In this document: positions 49,143 through 60,775 of the stretch, piece after piece
Layout of the letters: every line of letters starts with the position of its first letter
Numbering within the stretch: the first letter of the stretch is position 1
Source: Bugula neritina
Taxonomy: Eukaryota > Bryozoa > Gymnolaemata > Cheilostomatida > Bugulidae
Assembly (NCBI GenBank): GCA_964035545.1
Contig: OZ037771.1
Location: 8,011,908 to 8,075,907 of the forward strand
Direction of reading: 5' to 3'
DNA: 64,000 nt
The notes under the pieces: generated by a model
The model's database searches: none
The model's input: the letters and a program-made list of their open reading frames with translations, nothing else
Told to the model about the DNA's origin: nothing
Made by a program: the position numbers and the translations under genes

Positions 49143-49595
49143 GCGTAGGGCCACACGATGCAATTTACCCGCGTGTGATGTGCGAGCAAATCCCTTCAAC
49201 CCAACAATGGGAAGTTGTGTGCATACTTTCATATGCAGATCGCATGTTGATGTAGAAGTGCAGCAAATTTATGCGAGTTTTATTTAATTGGCTTATTATC
49301 ATTTAGCGAGCACACTTTTATTTTAATTTATGTTTTTACTTTTAGCGAACTGAATTAAAAAAAATTCATATAGTTTGCATTTCCACTTTTAAAATATTTG
49401 AAGTCACTTTGCCAGTGACGTAGCGTTAAAAACAAATATTTGTAGGCAAGCAGTAAAGTTAAACTCCAAGATCATTAGCTAATAAATTTCCGCAATCGCA
49501 ACATGTACACTCATTGTGAGTAGCAGGTTGCTCCCGGGACAGGTGTTCTCACAATTTAGAACCGCACGGGAATCCCGCGTCATGTGGCCCTACGC
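49143..49595. mobile_element. MITE with TAA target duplication
   Basis: 453 bp with inverted ends GCGTAGGGCCACACGATG and CATGTGGCCCTACGC, flanked by TAA at 49,140-49,142 and 49,596-49,598. No ORF. The 3-bp TWA duplication fits PIF/Harbinger-like MITEs. The sequence is unrelated to the one at 29,634. Confidence 0.75.
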
Positions 49596-49990
49596 TAAAT
49601 AAGAATTAAACTGCATCAATGCAAAACTTGAGTTGAATATTTCAACAGGGTGATTACTGCTAAACTAAACTCAAGAGGTGATTACGTGCGAGTCATTCTA
49701 AAGTCCAGCTGTGCTGACAAAACTGAGAGATATGATGCTGCCACTGACACCTGCTCCTAGCTGTCGGCAGGAGAAAAAGAGACATGCCGTATAATATTGA
49801 TATATAATAACTATGTCACAAACTAATATTATTAATGTATAATAATATGTGACTAATTTCTCGGCACACTGGCTATATATTATAATATTATTGAAAATGT
49901 GTATTTTTAGTAAAGACTGCTTATGCATGATTTTGAACAATAAATACTACACAAATGCTGCTTTTATTTAATCAGAGTAAGGTAAAATTG

Positions 49991-50225
<235 letters not shown>

Positions 50226-50399
50226 TGAGAATTTAAAGAGGATTATGTGAAACTGCGTGTACAGAGTATATGTCAATCTAGCTTCATAGACATGGACAAA
50301 ATAGCTTCTGATTTGTTGTAAAATCTACTGTAAAAGGGGATCAGTCTTTAAAAGTAGATTGTGAAACATCCTCAGCAAGTCACGCTTCTAAGTGGTGTT

Positions 50400-51060
50400 T
50401 GTTCATATAAGAAACAAAATTTGTTCTTTGAGTAGCCTTGTAATCGCATAGTTTACAGTGGGATGGTTTCACTCTGATGTGCATTCTCATGTGTTTGACA
50501 AGATTACTTTTTCAGCAAATTCGCGTGACCACAAACTTCACAAGCAATTGATTTTTCTCCAGTGTGTATATTCTCCTGTGTCGGGTAAGACTGCACTTAA
50601 AATCTGGTCTTTTATTCACACACACACACTGCACTCAAATAACTTCTCTACACTAGCTGTGCGTTCTCATGTGTCTTGTGAGAGCGCATTGCGGTGCTGA
50701 CTTGTAATCACATTGCTAAGGTTTCTCTCCATGCAGTATGTATCTGTATGCGTTTGGTAAGATTACCTTGCACAGTAAAGGCGTGACCACAAACTTCACA
50801 AATAAATGGTTTCCCTCCAGTGTGTGTTTTTATGTGGTTCTTGAGAATACTTTATTGTACTGACTTGCAATCGCATTGAGTGCACTGAATACGTTTTCCC
50901 CCAGAATGTCTTCTCATGTGTACGGTGAGATGAACTTTTTTGAGTGGAGGCATGACCACAGACTTTACAGACAAACGGCTTTTCTCCTGTGTGTTTTCTC
51001 ATATGCTAGGTAAGATTGCATTTCTACTTAGTTTTGTACTTACGTAGAAGTCATTGATAA
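50400..51060 (-). pseudogene. Decayed C2H2 zinc-finger array
   Basis: On the - strand, about seven C2H2 fingers can be followed across frameshifts and stops without introns. The best part is MRKHTGEKPFVCKVCGHAST (from 51,002), preceded by KYKTK and a stop near 51,050, and followed by HTGGKPFICEVCGHAF-like and VNKRPDFKCSLTRHRRIY-like segments in other frames. The repeated HTGEKPF linker is diagnostic of Krueppel-type zinc-finger proteins. Stops within several fingers show it is not functional. It may be a retrocopy, since no introns are seen. Confidence 0.75.
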
Positions 51061-51835
51061 TCTTTCTTCTTGGTCTGTCATTTTCTATGTTTAGCAAGTT
51101 TTAAATTGTATTAACAAATGTAATAAACAAGTTTCTTCCTGCTGCCAGTTGTTTTTGTTTGACTCACAGCATTTTCTTTCTGATCAAATACATTTCCATG
51201 CAAGCATTGTAGTTGTTACAAACTGATTCATGCCATTGTAATTTTCTGTAATCCTGTTGGAGTTGTGTTTATGTCTTCTTTTCAGAATTCAGTCACAACA
51301 TTGTCAGAAGTGCTTCTTCTATCTAATTCTGCTTGAATTCTTTCTGGTTTCTGTAAAACATGAAAAAATTATATCATTTAGATTTTAGACCTTACTAATT
51401 GGTTTTCTTTTTTACTCTAGGTTATTCATATAACTGTGTTGCAGCAGTTAAAAATAACATGCGATGAAAATTATCAACAATTACTATTAGTTTTATAATA
51501 CTTCAGCCTCTAGATTCAAAGGGAGAAATAATATGCAAGCAGTGTTGTCTAAACTTACCATTTTTATTTACCATGCTTGTAATTCAGCAGGAAACTTTTT
51601 AGGCCGAGACAACAATGATTGCACATTCATGAGACAGCTACTATAGCTTGACTGTTCTGCTCAATCCAACGTTTTGCCTACTTTGTTACAATTCACACAA
51701 GGTTTGAACTCTGTTTTTGTTGCTCAAGAATTTTGTTGACTACCTCTGATGAATACAGGTCAATAGCTAGGTTAAAATACACTGCAGTGCAATACAGATA
51801 GAATTATGTGGAATATAGAATAATGTTTTCTTCAA
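51061..51835. other. Spacer, nothing seen
   Basis: No recognisable coding, RNA or repeat feature. Confidence 0.5.
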
Positions 51836-51862
51836 TGTATGTGTGTGCGCGCGTGTGTGTGC

Positions 51863-51908
<46 letters not shown>

Positions 51909-51937
51909 GTGCGTGTGTGCGTGTGTGTGTGTGTGTA
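51836..51937 (+). repeat. (GT)n microsatellite
   Basis: About 100 bp of GTGTGT with GC interruptions, next to the 3' end of the SINE that follows in - orientation. Confidence 0.95.
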
Positions 51938-52046
51938 GCGTTTCTGAATATCGATGCCACCAGTATAAAATAATTTTGGCCTCACTGGGATTCAAACCTG
52001 AGAACGCCGGTTTGCAAGTAGGTGCGCACTAACCACTACACCACAG
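51938..52046 (-). mobile_element. tRNA-derived SINE or tRNA pseudogene
   Basis: The - strand reads GTGGTGTAGTGGTTAGTGCG (box A) and GGTTTGAATCC (51,988-51,998, box B) at normal tRNA spacing, then runs on to the CA/GT microsatellite. No acceptor stem can be paired, so it is not a functional tRNA gene. Confidence 0.65.
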
Positions 52047-52054
52047 GGGGGGGG

Positions 52055-52694
52055 GGAGAGGAGAGGGGAGGCACTGGGAAAGCTCTATCAACACTACAGC
52101 TGCCAAAATCACACAAATGAAATAGAAAAACAAATTGTACACTTCCATCTTCCCTGGTTCGAAACTGTTTTTGAATAAATGTCAACTTTCTAGCTGATTT
52201 GAATGTGATTGGTCAGTTTATTTTTTTTCGAATAATCTGGCATCCAACATGAATGCAGCAGATCAAAGAGGAAATAGATAGCATGCAATATAAACTGAAC
52301 TAAAGCTTCTTATGACTGTGGACAAAAATAAAGATGAAAAAGCGTAACAAGGACAAAAACATTTCATTAAACCGCCTCAAAAAAATATCCCAGACATTAT
52401 AAAAACAGCATAATTATCACATGTGATAATATTTATATTGAATTATTTGCTGCTTTCAAACTTTAAATCCAATAATAATATTTGATAAATATTATACACG
52501 AATACCTGAGAAATAAAAAATAAATGATTCAAAAATGTCCATATATGGCAATATATACAACAATGGTTTAAGCTGCAAACTCAACAATGGACATCATAAC
52601 CTCGTGACATAAAGTCACAAACTTCACAGCAGACAAATAAGTTGGATGTGATATTTTGCTACTCAAGATACTATTTCTGCTTGAAAAGCTAGTC
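52055..52694. other. Poly-G patch and AT-rich spacer
   Basis: A run of G then GGAGAGGAGAGGGGAGG at about 52,047-52,071. The rest shows nothing recognisable. Confidence 0.5.
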
Positions 52695-53650
52695 ATGTAT
52701 GGTATTTGCGATTTCTCCATGTTTAGTAAAGGTGATGTCATGTGGGCAAAGAGAGTGATTCATAATAAATCAGCAGTAAGTAAAATGTTACGCATTACGC
52801 TATGACTTGTGATTTCAAATTTAGTAGAAAAGTTTAATGCAGAAAAAATAGAATATATTTTATTTACGAACATTTCTATTATGTAAACAGGAAATGTATT
52901 GAGTGCAAATAGAATAGATTCAATAATCAGTAATATTTCACTTACAGAAGGAACAGCTGGAAATTCTCCAGGAGTTGGAAGCTGTCTACAACATGTTTTG
53001 CCAGAAACAAATAACAAAACTACAACTCAGAAAACTACAAACAGTTATTTTAACTCAGGTAACTAAATTTTGAAACAATAATTTTCTTGAAAATCAATTA
53101 AGTAGCATGGCTTTAGTGTACATTCATGGGTTTTATCATTGGTTATCTTATAGTTATTAATTTTAATGGTGTGGGTTATTTCAATGTACTAAACTCTAAA
53201 GTGTTTGCATTTAATTTTCTAAAAGTAAAAAATATATTTTTATTTCAGACAGTAAAAAACTGCCCCCAAATCAACACAAAAGCTCCATTAACAATATCAG
53301 ATAAGATTCAAAAACTTGAAACTAAAATGTCCAGCTCCTACACAGTCAACAAGGTAATTCCTATATCCTTATATAAAATTTTACTGTATAGTTTTATGAT
53401 TATATGTTATACAGATACATAACTGATTGTTACAGAAATTGAAGCAGAGAATAACATACTATTTTGTCATTAGCAAGAGTTGGTGTATTACTATCTCTGA
53501 GTATTACAGGGTTTTCCACTTTCTATACCTCACTGCAGTGTTTATATATTTACTTAATACTAATATATATTATATGTTATGTTTTAGAAACCCTCATTGA
53601 TTGGAGGAAATGTGACAGCTAAGATATGTAGATATGAGAAGATGAAATGA
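52695..53650 (+). CDS. Candidate small four-exon gene, 119 aa
   Basis: Model: 52695-52775, 52948-53058, 53249-53353, 53588-53650. All introns are GT-AG and phase 0, with good sites (GCA|GTAAGT, CACTTACAG, TATTTCAG). The protein starts MYGICDFSMFSKGDVMWAKR, has a predicted helix or coiled coil (KEQLEILQELEAVYNMFCQK) and ends KICRYEKMK. AATAAA lies at 54,059-54,064. I do not recognise it. It could instead be the 3' end of a longer gene whose 5' exons I cannot see; it does not join the NHL gene, because the phases differ. Support comes only from splice sites and frame closure. Confidence 0.4.
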
Positions 53651-55055
53651 CTGTGAATCTATAAAGTGAACATAGCTGAACAACTGAGTTGAAGTGTTGA
53701 ATTAGAGTTGTCCTCTCTTGTTGAATATAAAGTACTGCTTATAGTAGCATGTAGTAGAGTGAAAATATTAAGTTTTGGATGACATCATAGAGATCAATGA
53801 TCATACAGACAGTGTAGAAACTCTGTTGTGACATGTCAGGGCAGGTTGTACATGGAGATAGTATATATACAACATCACCTACATAGTAACTACACTATAC
53901 AATGTTATATATGTGTCAATTGTGTTATTTATACTCTGGGTTTGATCTTTTTTCTTTGTGAATACTTGATGTATCTTAGCCCCTTTTATTGATATACTAG
54001 GGGAAAATAGTTGTTTTTTAATAAGTAGTTTGTTGATGTTTTCCTCTTATCTTTGTCAAATAAAATTTGAACGCACTATTTACTTATAACAAATTATTCT
54101 TATTCTACAAAGCATTACAATGATGAGAGTATATGGAATAACTAGCTATATATTATATTAACTTTTTAAATTACCAGTTTCTGGAGCAGATATATTCCAC
54201 CTTATTTTAACGTAAGATAGAAAATACTGCAGATGTCCTGGCTCCTCATACATATAACATGTTAAGTTCAGTAATACCTATAGTTGAGTATCTTATAAAC
54301 TTTAAAAGTATGACAGCTTCACACAGTCTCATCAGGCCTCCATCTTTCTCAGAATAGAGTGTGTCTGCCAATTATTCTCATAAAATTCATTAGACTCAAA
54401 TACCTGTGATAATACTTTATACAAACAATTCATCTGGTTGTGTATATAAACTGTTTTTGACGCCATGTTAATCAAATAGATCCACAGTTTGTAACTTAAA
54501 TAGTGCTGCCTCTTCAATAAAACAATTTTAGAGGCAAAATCACATATCTTGACATCACATAGCTTCTTATCTAAATATTACTCATTACACTACAAGGGTG
54601 GGCCACTCGACTATTTTTAGAAATTGAGAGTTTTAGGGGTGCTCATTAATCTGTGAAAACTCTAGACTGTTCTGTGCACCTGCAGTTGGCTACAAAAACT
54701 CTTCAAACTATTTAAAACCTCAGAGGTTGTCTTCCATAATTTCTGTCTGAGTTAGTTAAATATCTTGAAATGGTTAAAGTTGGCTTATTTCTATTTTTCA
54801 TGCAAGGTATTACAAGGGCTTTCTGTGGATTGTCTTATAGGGACCAGTTTTAAGAGTGTGGAGAGATCAAGACAAGCTATGATATGTGGTTGTGGAACAG
54901 CTGTTTATGGTTTAACTCAAACATTTCCTTTCAACCTCAGTAATTTCATGGCAGCTAGCAAGAAGAAAAAAGCTATAGAGGCACATATTGTCATAGTTGT
55001 TGCATTTAAGGAAAACTGCATTTAGCTGTAACTTTCAAAATATGGCAAAGCTCAT
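53651..55055. other. AT-rich spacer, nothing seen
   Basis: Probable 3' UTR of the small gene up to about 54,080, then no recognised feature. Confidence 0.45.
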
Positions 55056-55065
55056 ATGAGAACCA

Positions 55066-55275
55066 AAGTTCAATATATTACTGTATTACTAACTGTTGAT
55101 TATATTATTATATTACTAAATATTGAATATATTACTATATTACTAACTGTTGAATATATTACTATATTACTAACTCTTGAATATATCACTATATTACTAA
55201 CTGTTGATTATATTATTATATTACTAACTGTTGAATATGTAGTATTAATGTATTACTAGCTGTTGAATATATTTC
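55066..55275 (+). repeat. 27-bp minisatellite with 9-codon period
   Basis: About eight imperfect copies of a 27-bp unit (TATATTACTATATTACTAAC and seven more bases). Since 27 is a multiple of three, one frame stays open and reads TVEYITILL repeats. This is a repeat artefact rather than a protein. Confidence 0.85.
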
Positions 55276-56019
55276 TATATGATTATGTTCTTGAATCTCA
55301 ACTATTGGTATTTGTTAAGAAACTGGTAACTGCATTTCTTCAAACTGAAAATATATTTAGCTGTTTACTGATAATATGTTTACACAATAGCGTCTGACTA
55401 TTTAGGAGGACTGTCACTTATGTGTCCCAAATTTTCATCTACTTGTGCATATGTATGTTTAAAGCATAGATGTGGAATATTGCAGTGTCTAGTAAATATT
55501 TGGCTTTGATATTAAAAAGATATACATATGTGTTTAAATCAATTCAAGTAAACTGTTTATATCATTATAATACTGATGTTGGTAAAATGTAGGAGTGGTT
55601 TATATATTATTTAATGGGATGCATGAATGCAATACTTGACAGGTTCAGCTATTTTAGGCAGGAGGTGAGAGGGTTCATTATTGTTCATACAGATTGACGT
55701 CAGATAGGAGTATCAACTGATAAGCTAGTTAATACTGTTAACAGTCTATCAAACTCATCAGCTTTTTTAAAAGCTATGAAGACCCTCTGTAAGTGAAGGG
55801 TCTCTAGCATATGCACCATATTTACTATACTGAACATATTCACAGCACTGCTTCCTATGTCTTGTTAGTCACAGCTTTCTGTCATGTTGGTTAGTCACAA
55901 CATTACGTCATGATAATGCTATAATTTATAAAAAAAATTGTCAACTGCTTTGTACCAGATATATAAAGTTCTTTAAAAGCAAGCAGTGTTCTGGCACCCT
56001 AGTTCTATCCCACTTTACT
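55276..56019. other. Spacer upstream of a putative promoter
   Basis: No recognisable feature. Confidence 0.45.
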
Positions 56020-56081
56020 ATTGGCTAGAGGTGGTACCCAGTGATTATTATCGTGGTATCATAGCAACCATATTAACCAAT
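56020..56081 (+). promoter_or_regulatory. Putative promoter: two CCAAT boxes and an RFX-like site
   Basis: ATTGG (inverted CCAAT) at 56,020-56,024, GGTATCATAGCAACC at 56,055-56,069 resembling the RFX X-box, and CCAAT at 56,077-56,081. It lies about 120 bp before a donor (GAAG|GTGAGT at 56,197/56,198) that would end a non-coding first exon. Confidence 0.35.
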
Positions 56082-56310
56082 AGAAACTCTGCTCTTCTAA
56101 GTATACGCCCACATCACAAAGTGAACTATACAAGCCCTGTATCTATTCATTCTCTGAGAGCAGTTTACTCAGTTACTCTAGAGGTCAAAGATTGAAGGTG
56201 AGTGTTATGTATTAATGCAATGTAAGATACATGAAAACATTTGAGTTAGGTATTTATTTATTTAATTTATTTCTAGGTAATAAGAATTCAAGTGTTCTTA
56301 TGTTTTACAG

Positions 56311-57656
56311 ATGGCATATAGAAGGATGTCTTCACAAAATAGGGTAAGTTTTACTGAGTCTAACATACACAGCACTGAAGTTCTTCATTATTGAGGTAAA
56401 AGATGTTTACACCATTGTTTTATTGTGAGTTGTTTGATTTGCAAACATTTGATATAACTTAGTAACAAAATTTTACAATATGTGTATAAAAAAGTAATAA
56501 TACTGCTGTGTAAATAGTCATGCAATATTATGACTTTGCATAGACGATCTAGTATCATGCCTCACAGCTTAAACAGTTTTTGTAACCGCCTTAGCAAATC
56601 TTTGCTTGGTTCCAAGTTCCACCAAACTTTTCAAAAATCCTCTATCTTCTATGTTTGTACCAATTAGCCATTTATTGTCTACCTTTACGGTGTCTCACCA
56701 TCTTTGTAATTAGTGATTTTTTACCTCAAGCTTTTTCTTTTATTTTGTCATCATCTTACTCCACCCACCTCTTTCTCATGAAGTCCTTTATTAACATCAC
56801 CTTAGTCTCTGCTGTTATTTCTTCACATCACTAGGGGTCTTCCTGGTTTATTCCTAAGCAGTGTCTCAACATTCGCATTGCGGGATATTAAACCAATTGG
56901 TTAGCTAGGTGTCCGGTGATTGGCCATGGCACAATCCCACACAACACAGGAGGTTTTCTTTCTGGCAATACTTTTAGGATGCTATAGATCTTATCACATA
57001 CCGCTCCAACTAGTCTCCTCATCTGTTCCCAGCTTTTTGTATTTTACTTTTTCTCTTGTCACCACAACTTCTATGTTGCTGGATTGTTGTTCCTTCGTAT
57101 AAGATTAAATTTATAATTTTAGGCAGGCGATTCGAGTTCCGACTCTCACATCTCTTTATCTTGATCTCTCCTTAATTTCCAACTACTGTCAAAAAATCTG
57201 GTTTTCTTACAATTTATCTTTCTCTAAATTTTGAGTTTTCTTTATTTCTTTCTTTTCTTTTTAGTCTCTTTCTATCACCATCACAATGTACAAGGTCCTC
57301 AGCAAATAACCTTGCCCATAGGCTGTCCTTAATGTTAATGAGCTCTATGTGATCACATTCACAGTTATGATAAAAACTAACAAACTAAATTCTTTCCCTC
57401 AGTGTAGGTCAGCTCCTACCCATCCAGATTTGTACTGATGCCAATAGTACAGTCTTTACTTTCGATAATGTTAATGTACCGTTCTTAGTAGTGTTGTAGT
57501 TACAGTTCAGCTATAATGTTAAATTCCTCTATCTTTCAGATGTACCAGGAGAGTTTGGAACAGAATGAACGTGGAGAAACTTCAGTTGGAGAAGAGTTGT
57601 TGAGTAGTTTTATACTAGAGACTCCAACACCAGTGGAGGAAGAGGGGTCTGATAGT
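56311..57656 (+). CDS. Putative gene start: two coding exons, 3' end not found
   Basis: Exon 56311-56343 begins exactly at an ATG after an acceptor (TTTTACAG) and ends AGG|GTAAGT. Exon 57540-57656 follows an acceptor (ATCTTTCAG) and ends AGT|GTGAGT. Both are phase 0 and encode MAYRRMSSQNR then MYQESLEQNERGETSVGEEL and an acidic Ser/Thr/Pro stretch. A non-coding first exon probably ends at 56,197. Downstream exons are not visible, as transposons follow. The product is not recognised. Confidence 0.4.
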
Positions 57657-57664
57657 GTGAGTAC

Positions 57665-57755
57665 TGTATAGGTACACTTGGTAGTCTAGTATTACATAAG
57701 TACACTTGGCAGTCTAACATTACATAAGTACACTTGGTAGTCTATTATTGCATAG
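57665..57755 (+). repeat. 28-bp tandem repeat, three copies
   Basis: Three copies of GTACACTTGGTAGTCTAGTA plus about eight bases, just after the 57,656 donor. Confidence 0.85.
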
Positions 57756-57921
57756 TAACATGAGATAGTATGCATTTAACCGTAGAAATGCTCCTTTTCT
57801 TGATACATGCATCCCTTTTCACAGCAAACATTGCAAAAAGTATAATTATTCGCTTATATATAGACTCAATAATACATATATTATACTCATGTAATACATA
57901 TTTACTTATATTACCCATATA

Positions 57922-57930
<9 letters not shown>

Positions 57931-58007
<77 letters not shown>
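57931..58007. repeat. (TA)n tract at the 3' end of the Penelope-like element
   Basis: (CA)n then (TA)n, directly abutting the terminal repeat of the Penelope-like element. Confidence 0.9.
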
Positions 58008-58012
<5 letters not shown>

Positions 58013-58067
58013 ATAGGTATACGAGAAACATTGTTATTTATTACTTTATTAGGTAAAGTAATTACAC

Positions 58068-58112
58068 TGATATTTCGGGTACCACTGTACCCATCTTCAG
58101 AGTAGCAATGAA
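58068..58112 (-). ncRNA. Hammerhead-like motif of the Penelope-like element
   Basis: On the - strand: CTGAAGA (58,094-58,100), one extra T, a perfect 6-bp stem GGGTAC/GTACCC with loop AGTG, GAAA, a minimal stem III (AT/AT), then C and AGTG, which can pair with upstream TACT. It fits the CTGANGA...GAAA hammerhead plan with one additional base before stem II. Such motifs are known in Penelope-like elements. Confidence 0.6.
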
Positions 58113-58358
58113 TGAAATTCAAAATTTAGTATGTTACGTTAGACGTTATGCATGACACAAAGAATAGAGAGTGGCAGTTACTGTAAATTATTGAAACTAT
58201 ATAGGGAGATAATCTTATTTTATATATTACGCAAGTCAAAAATTATACTGATTTTTTGCATAAAAAATAAATTAGAGTTGAAAAAAAAGAAAAATAGATA
58301 TCCAAATATAAAAACAGCAAGAATTAGTGAAACTATGTGAGAGTTGAGTAGTGTGGAG

Positions 58359-60293
58359 CTATTGATATAGTTTTAGTGGTATGGAGTAATTTTGTTTATT
58401 GAGTTGCGGTTTTATTTGTTTAATGTAGAGAGCTTCGGCTACTTTTCGATGGTGGATTCCTTTAAATGAATGATTTAAAACTGTTACATTGTCTATTGAT
58501 ATGTTTCCATGATTAGTGGTAGAGATGTGTTGATAGATTTTGGAATTGATGTCATTGCAGTGTTCATGTATCCTGTGTGATAGGCGACGTCCGGTTTCGC
58601 CTACATATGTTTGTTGACAGGTAGCTTCAGGGCAGGTTATTTTGTAGACTAGGTTGTGAATGTGTTCTTTATTGGTTTTATCTTTGAGATTAAAATGTGA
58701 ACTTAAGGGGGTTCCTTTAAATAAAATACGGGCATTGAGTTCATTTGAAAAAGAGTCTGTAATTAATTTATTGAGGGAGCGGATTAGTTTTTCTCCTGTT
58801 ACTCCTTTATAAGGCAGCTGAAGTAAAATGTGTTTCCTGTTGTCTTTTTCACTGAGTAGTCCGTCACCAATGTTGTTAATAGTTTTCTCTATTACATATT
58901 TAGGGTAACCATTTTTATGTTCAAAAACATTTCGAATATAATTTAGTTCTTGGGTCTTAAGTGCTGGAGTAGAACAGATTTTATTAGCCCTTAATACTAG
59001 TGACTTGAGTGTGCTTAGCTTCCACGTTTTTAGTGAGAAAGAGTTCCAATGTAAGTATGTATCGTTATGTGTTGGTTTGCGGAATACTGTGGTTTCCACT
59101 GAGCTATTGTGTCGCAAAACAGTAACATCCAGAAAAGAAAGTGATTTATTGGTTTCTAGTTCGTGAGTAAATTTTATGTTAGGATGAAAATTATTAAGTG
59201 TGTTGAGTGTTGTGTTAATATACTCAGGGTCTATTGTTGCAAATGTGTCATCTATGTATCTCACCCAAGGTGACATTGAATTCAATTTTGGTATTACTTT
59301 CTGTTCTAGTTTTGTCATGAATATATTCGCAATTATTGGTCCTAGAGGAGATCCCATAGCAACACCATCCGTCTGTGTATAAATGATGTCGTTGAAAGTA
59401 AAGTGAACTTGTTTTGTACAAAGGTTGAGTAAGTTTATCATTTTCTTCTTTGGTATAGTTGTTTGAATTCGTTGTTTCTCATAAATATCATTTATGATCG
59501 CTGAAATCGTGTAGTCAAGTGGTACAGAAGTAAAGAGGGAAACAACATCAAATGATATCAGTTGATGGTTTGCTGGAATATGAAGTTGCCGTATATATGT
59601 AAGAAATCTATCGGTTGATTCGATATTACTTTCAGATTCACTAAGTGGTTTTAGCATTTTGGCCAGGTATTTCGCAAGTTGGTATGATGCAGTGCCTATG
59701 TTAGAAATTATTGGTCGCATTTGTAGCTTCTCTATACCATCTCCTTGTTTGAGTTTGTGTATTTTGGCCATCCCGTAAAATTTCCCAGGTGCTGAACCTG
59801 TTGGATATATCCTTTTATAGTCAGTGTCAGAAAAATGTTTTTTGATACTACGCAATTCTAATTGTATTCGATTTTCAATAGTTTTTGTTGGATCTGTGGA
59901 ACATATTGAAAATTTTGGTGTATTTAGTATTTCTAAACATTTGTTGATGTAGTCTTTCTTATTCATGACAACAGTACCTTTTCCTTTGTCTTGTTTAATT
60001 AATGAGATATCCTTATTATTTTTCAATTTCTTTAGAGCATCATCAAAATATTTTGGCATCTTAATCTTTATAAATTTGGAGTACGTGTCTAAGAGTTTAC
60101 CTTTAATTACTTCAAGCTTATCTTCAGATACTTGATGTTGATTTGAGGAAATTTGTTGGTAGAAAGATTCGAGTTGTGATTTAATATGAATATTGTTGGT
60201 TTTTGTAGGAATGTGTACATCTAATCCTCTGGCAATAGCTTGTTGTTGTTGAGTTGTAAGTTGAACTGAAGAGAAATTGTGTAGGCTTTTCAT
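58359..60293 (-). CDS. Penelope-like RT and GIY-YIG endonuclease, 644 aa
   Basis: Uninterrupted ORF. Residues 90-190 hold the conserved pre-palm (QDKGKGTVVMNKKDY and GKFYGMAKIHK). The RT palm has D249 in SFDVVSLFTSVPL, GVAMGSPLGP at 310-319 and YIDD at 346-349. FLDVTV near 388 and FRKPTHND near 404 are typical of Penelope-like RT. A C-terminal GIY-YIG endonuclease starts near 547 ([26 protein letters not shown]), with C554/C559 and His residues likely forming the associated zinc motif, and E619. All key residues are present. The open frame extends about 30 codons upstream of this ATG, so the natural start is probably lost. It copies itself by reverse transcription primed at endonuclease-cut DNA. 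Confidence 0.92.
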   Translation of the reverse strand: MKSLHNFSSVQLTTQQQQAIARGLDVHIPTKTNNIHIKSQLESFYQQISSNQHQVSEDKLEVIKGKLLDTYSKFIKIKMPKYFDDALKKLKNNKDISLIKQDKGKGTVVMNKKDYINKCLEILNTPKFSICSTDPTKTIENRIQLELRSIKKHFSDTDYKRIYPTGSAPGKFYGMAKIHKLKQGDGIEKLQMRPIISNIGTASYQLAKYLAKMLKPLSESESNIESTDRFLTYIRQLHIPANHQLISFDVVSLFTSVPLDYTISAIINDIYEKQRIQTTIPKKKMINLLNLCTKQVHFTFNDIIYTQTDGVAMGSPLGPIIANIFMTKLEQKVIPKLNSMSPWVRYIDDTFATIDPEYINTTLNTLNNFHPNIKFTHELETNKSLSFLDVTVLRHNSSVETTVFRKPTHNDTYLHWNSFSLKTWKLSTLKSLVLRANKICSTPALKTQELNYIRNVFEHKNGYPKYVIEKTINNIGDGLLSEKDNRKHILLQLPYKGVTGEKLIRSLNKLITDSFSNELNARILFKGTPLSSHFNLKDKTNKEHIHNLVYKITCPEATCQQTYVGETGRRLSHRIHEHCNDINSKIYQHISTTNHGNISIDNVTVLNHSFKGIHHRKVAEALYIKQIKPQLNKQNYSIPLKLYQ

Positions 60294-60390
60294 AGTGTCT
60301 AATTCTTGAGCTTTAGGGTCTTGAATGCAGTTTCGAAGTTGTTTAATTTTTCGGTCATGTTTGCAATGAATAAATTTGCGTTCCTTTGAA

Positions 60391-60681
60391 ATACATTTTA
60401 CTTCAGCTGCCTTATAAAGGAGTAACAGGAGAAAAACTAATCCGCTCCCTCAATAAATTAATTACAGACTCTTTTTCAAATGAACTCAATGCCCGTATTT
60501 TATTTAAAGGAACCCCCTTAAGTTCACATTTTAATCTCAAAGATAAAACCAATAAAGAACACATTCACAACCTAGTCTACAAAATAACCTGCCCTGAAGC
60601 TACCTGTCAACAAACATATGTAGGCGAAACCGGACGTCGCCTATCACACAGGATACATGAACACTGCAATGACATCAATTC

Positions 60682-60687
<6 letters not shown>
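60391..60687 (+). pseudogene. Inverted fragment of the Penelope-like endonuclease
   Basis: About 297 bp, the reverse complement of 58,536-58,832, encoding ILLQLPYKGVTGEKLIRSLN through the GIY-YIG start on the + strand. It ends abruptly in a (TA)n tract in the middle of the codon run NSKIY. Confidence 0.9.

Positions 60688-60772
<85 letters not shown>
60688..60772. repeat. (TA)n tract hosting a DNA transposon
   Basis: (TA)n of about 85 bp that continues at 62,558-62,597 beyond the inserted element. Confidence 0.95.

Positions 60773-60775
<3 letters not shown>

Larger units (their letters stand above)
58008..60390 (-). mobile_element. Penelope-like element, 5'-truncated but coding-intact
   Basis: A Penelope-like retroelement on the - strand: an RT/GIY-YIG ORF followed by a terminal repeat (about 58,008-58,110) holding a hammerhead-like motif, then a TA tract. 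The reading frame continues upstream of the first ATG to 60,385, where the sequence switches to an inverted piece of the same family, so the 5' end is lost. Confidence 0.88.

Noticed and set aside
51938-52046. tRNA gene on the - strand
   Set aside because: Boxes A and B are present, but no acceptor stem pairs and the sequence runs into a microsatellite.
54332-54350. CTCATCAGG near 54,330 as a third hammerhead core
   Set aside because: No matching GAAA arm or stem II is present nearby.
55056-55259. ORF with a nine-residue period
   Set aside because: 27-bp minisatellite; periodic frame without start context or splice sites.
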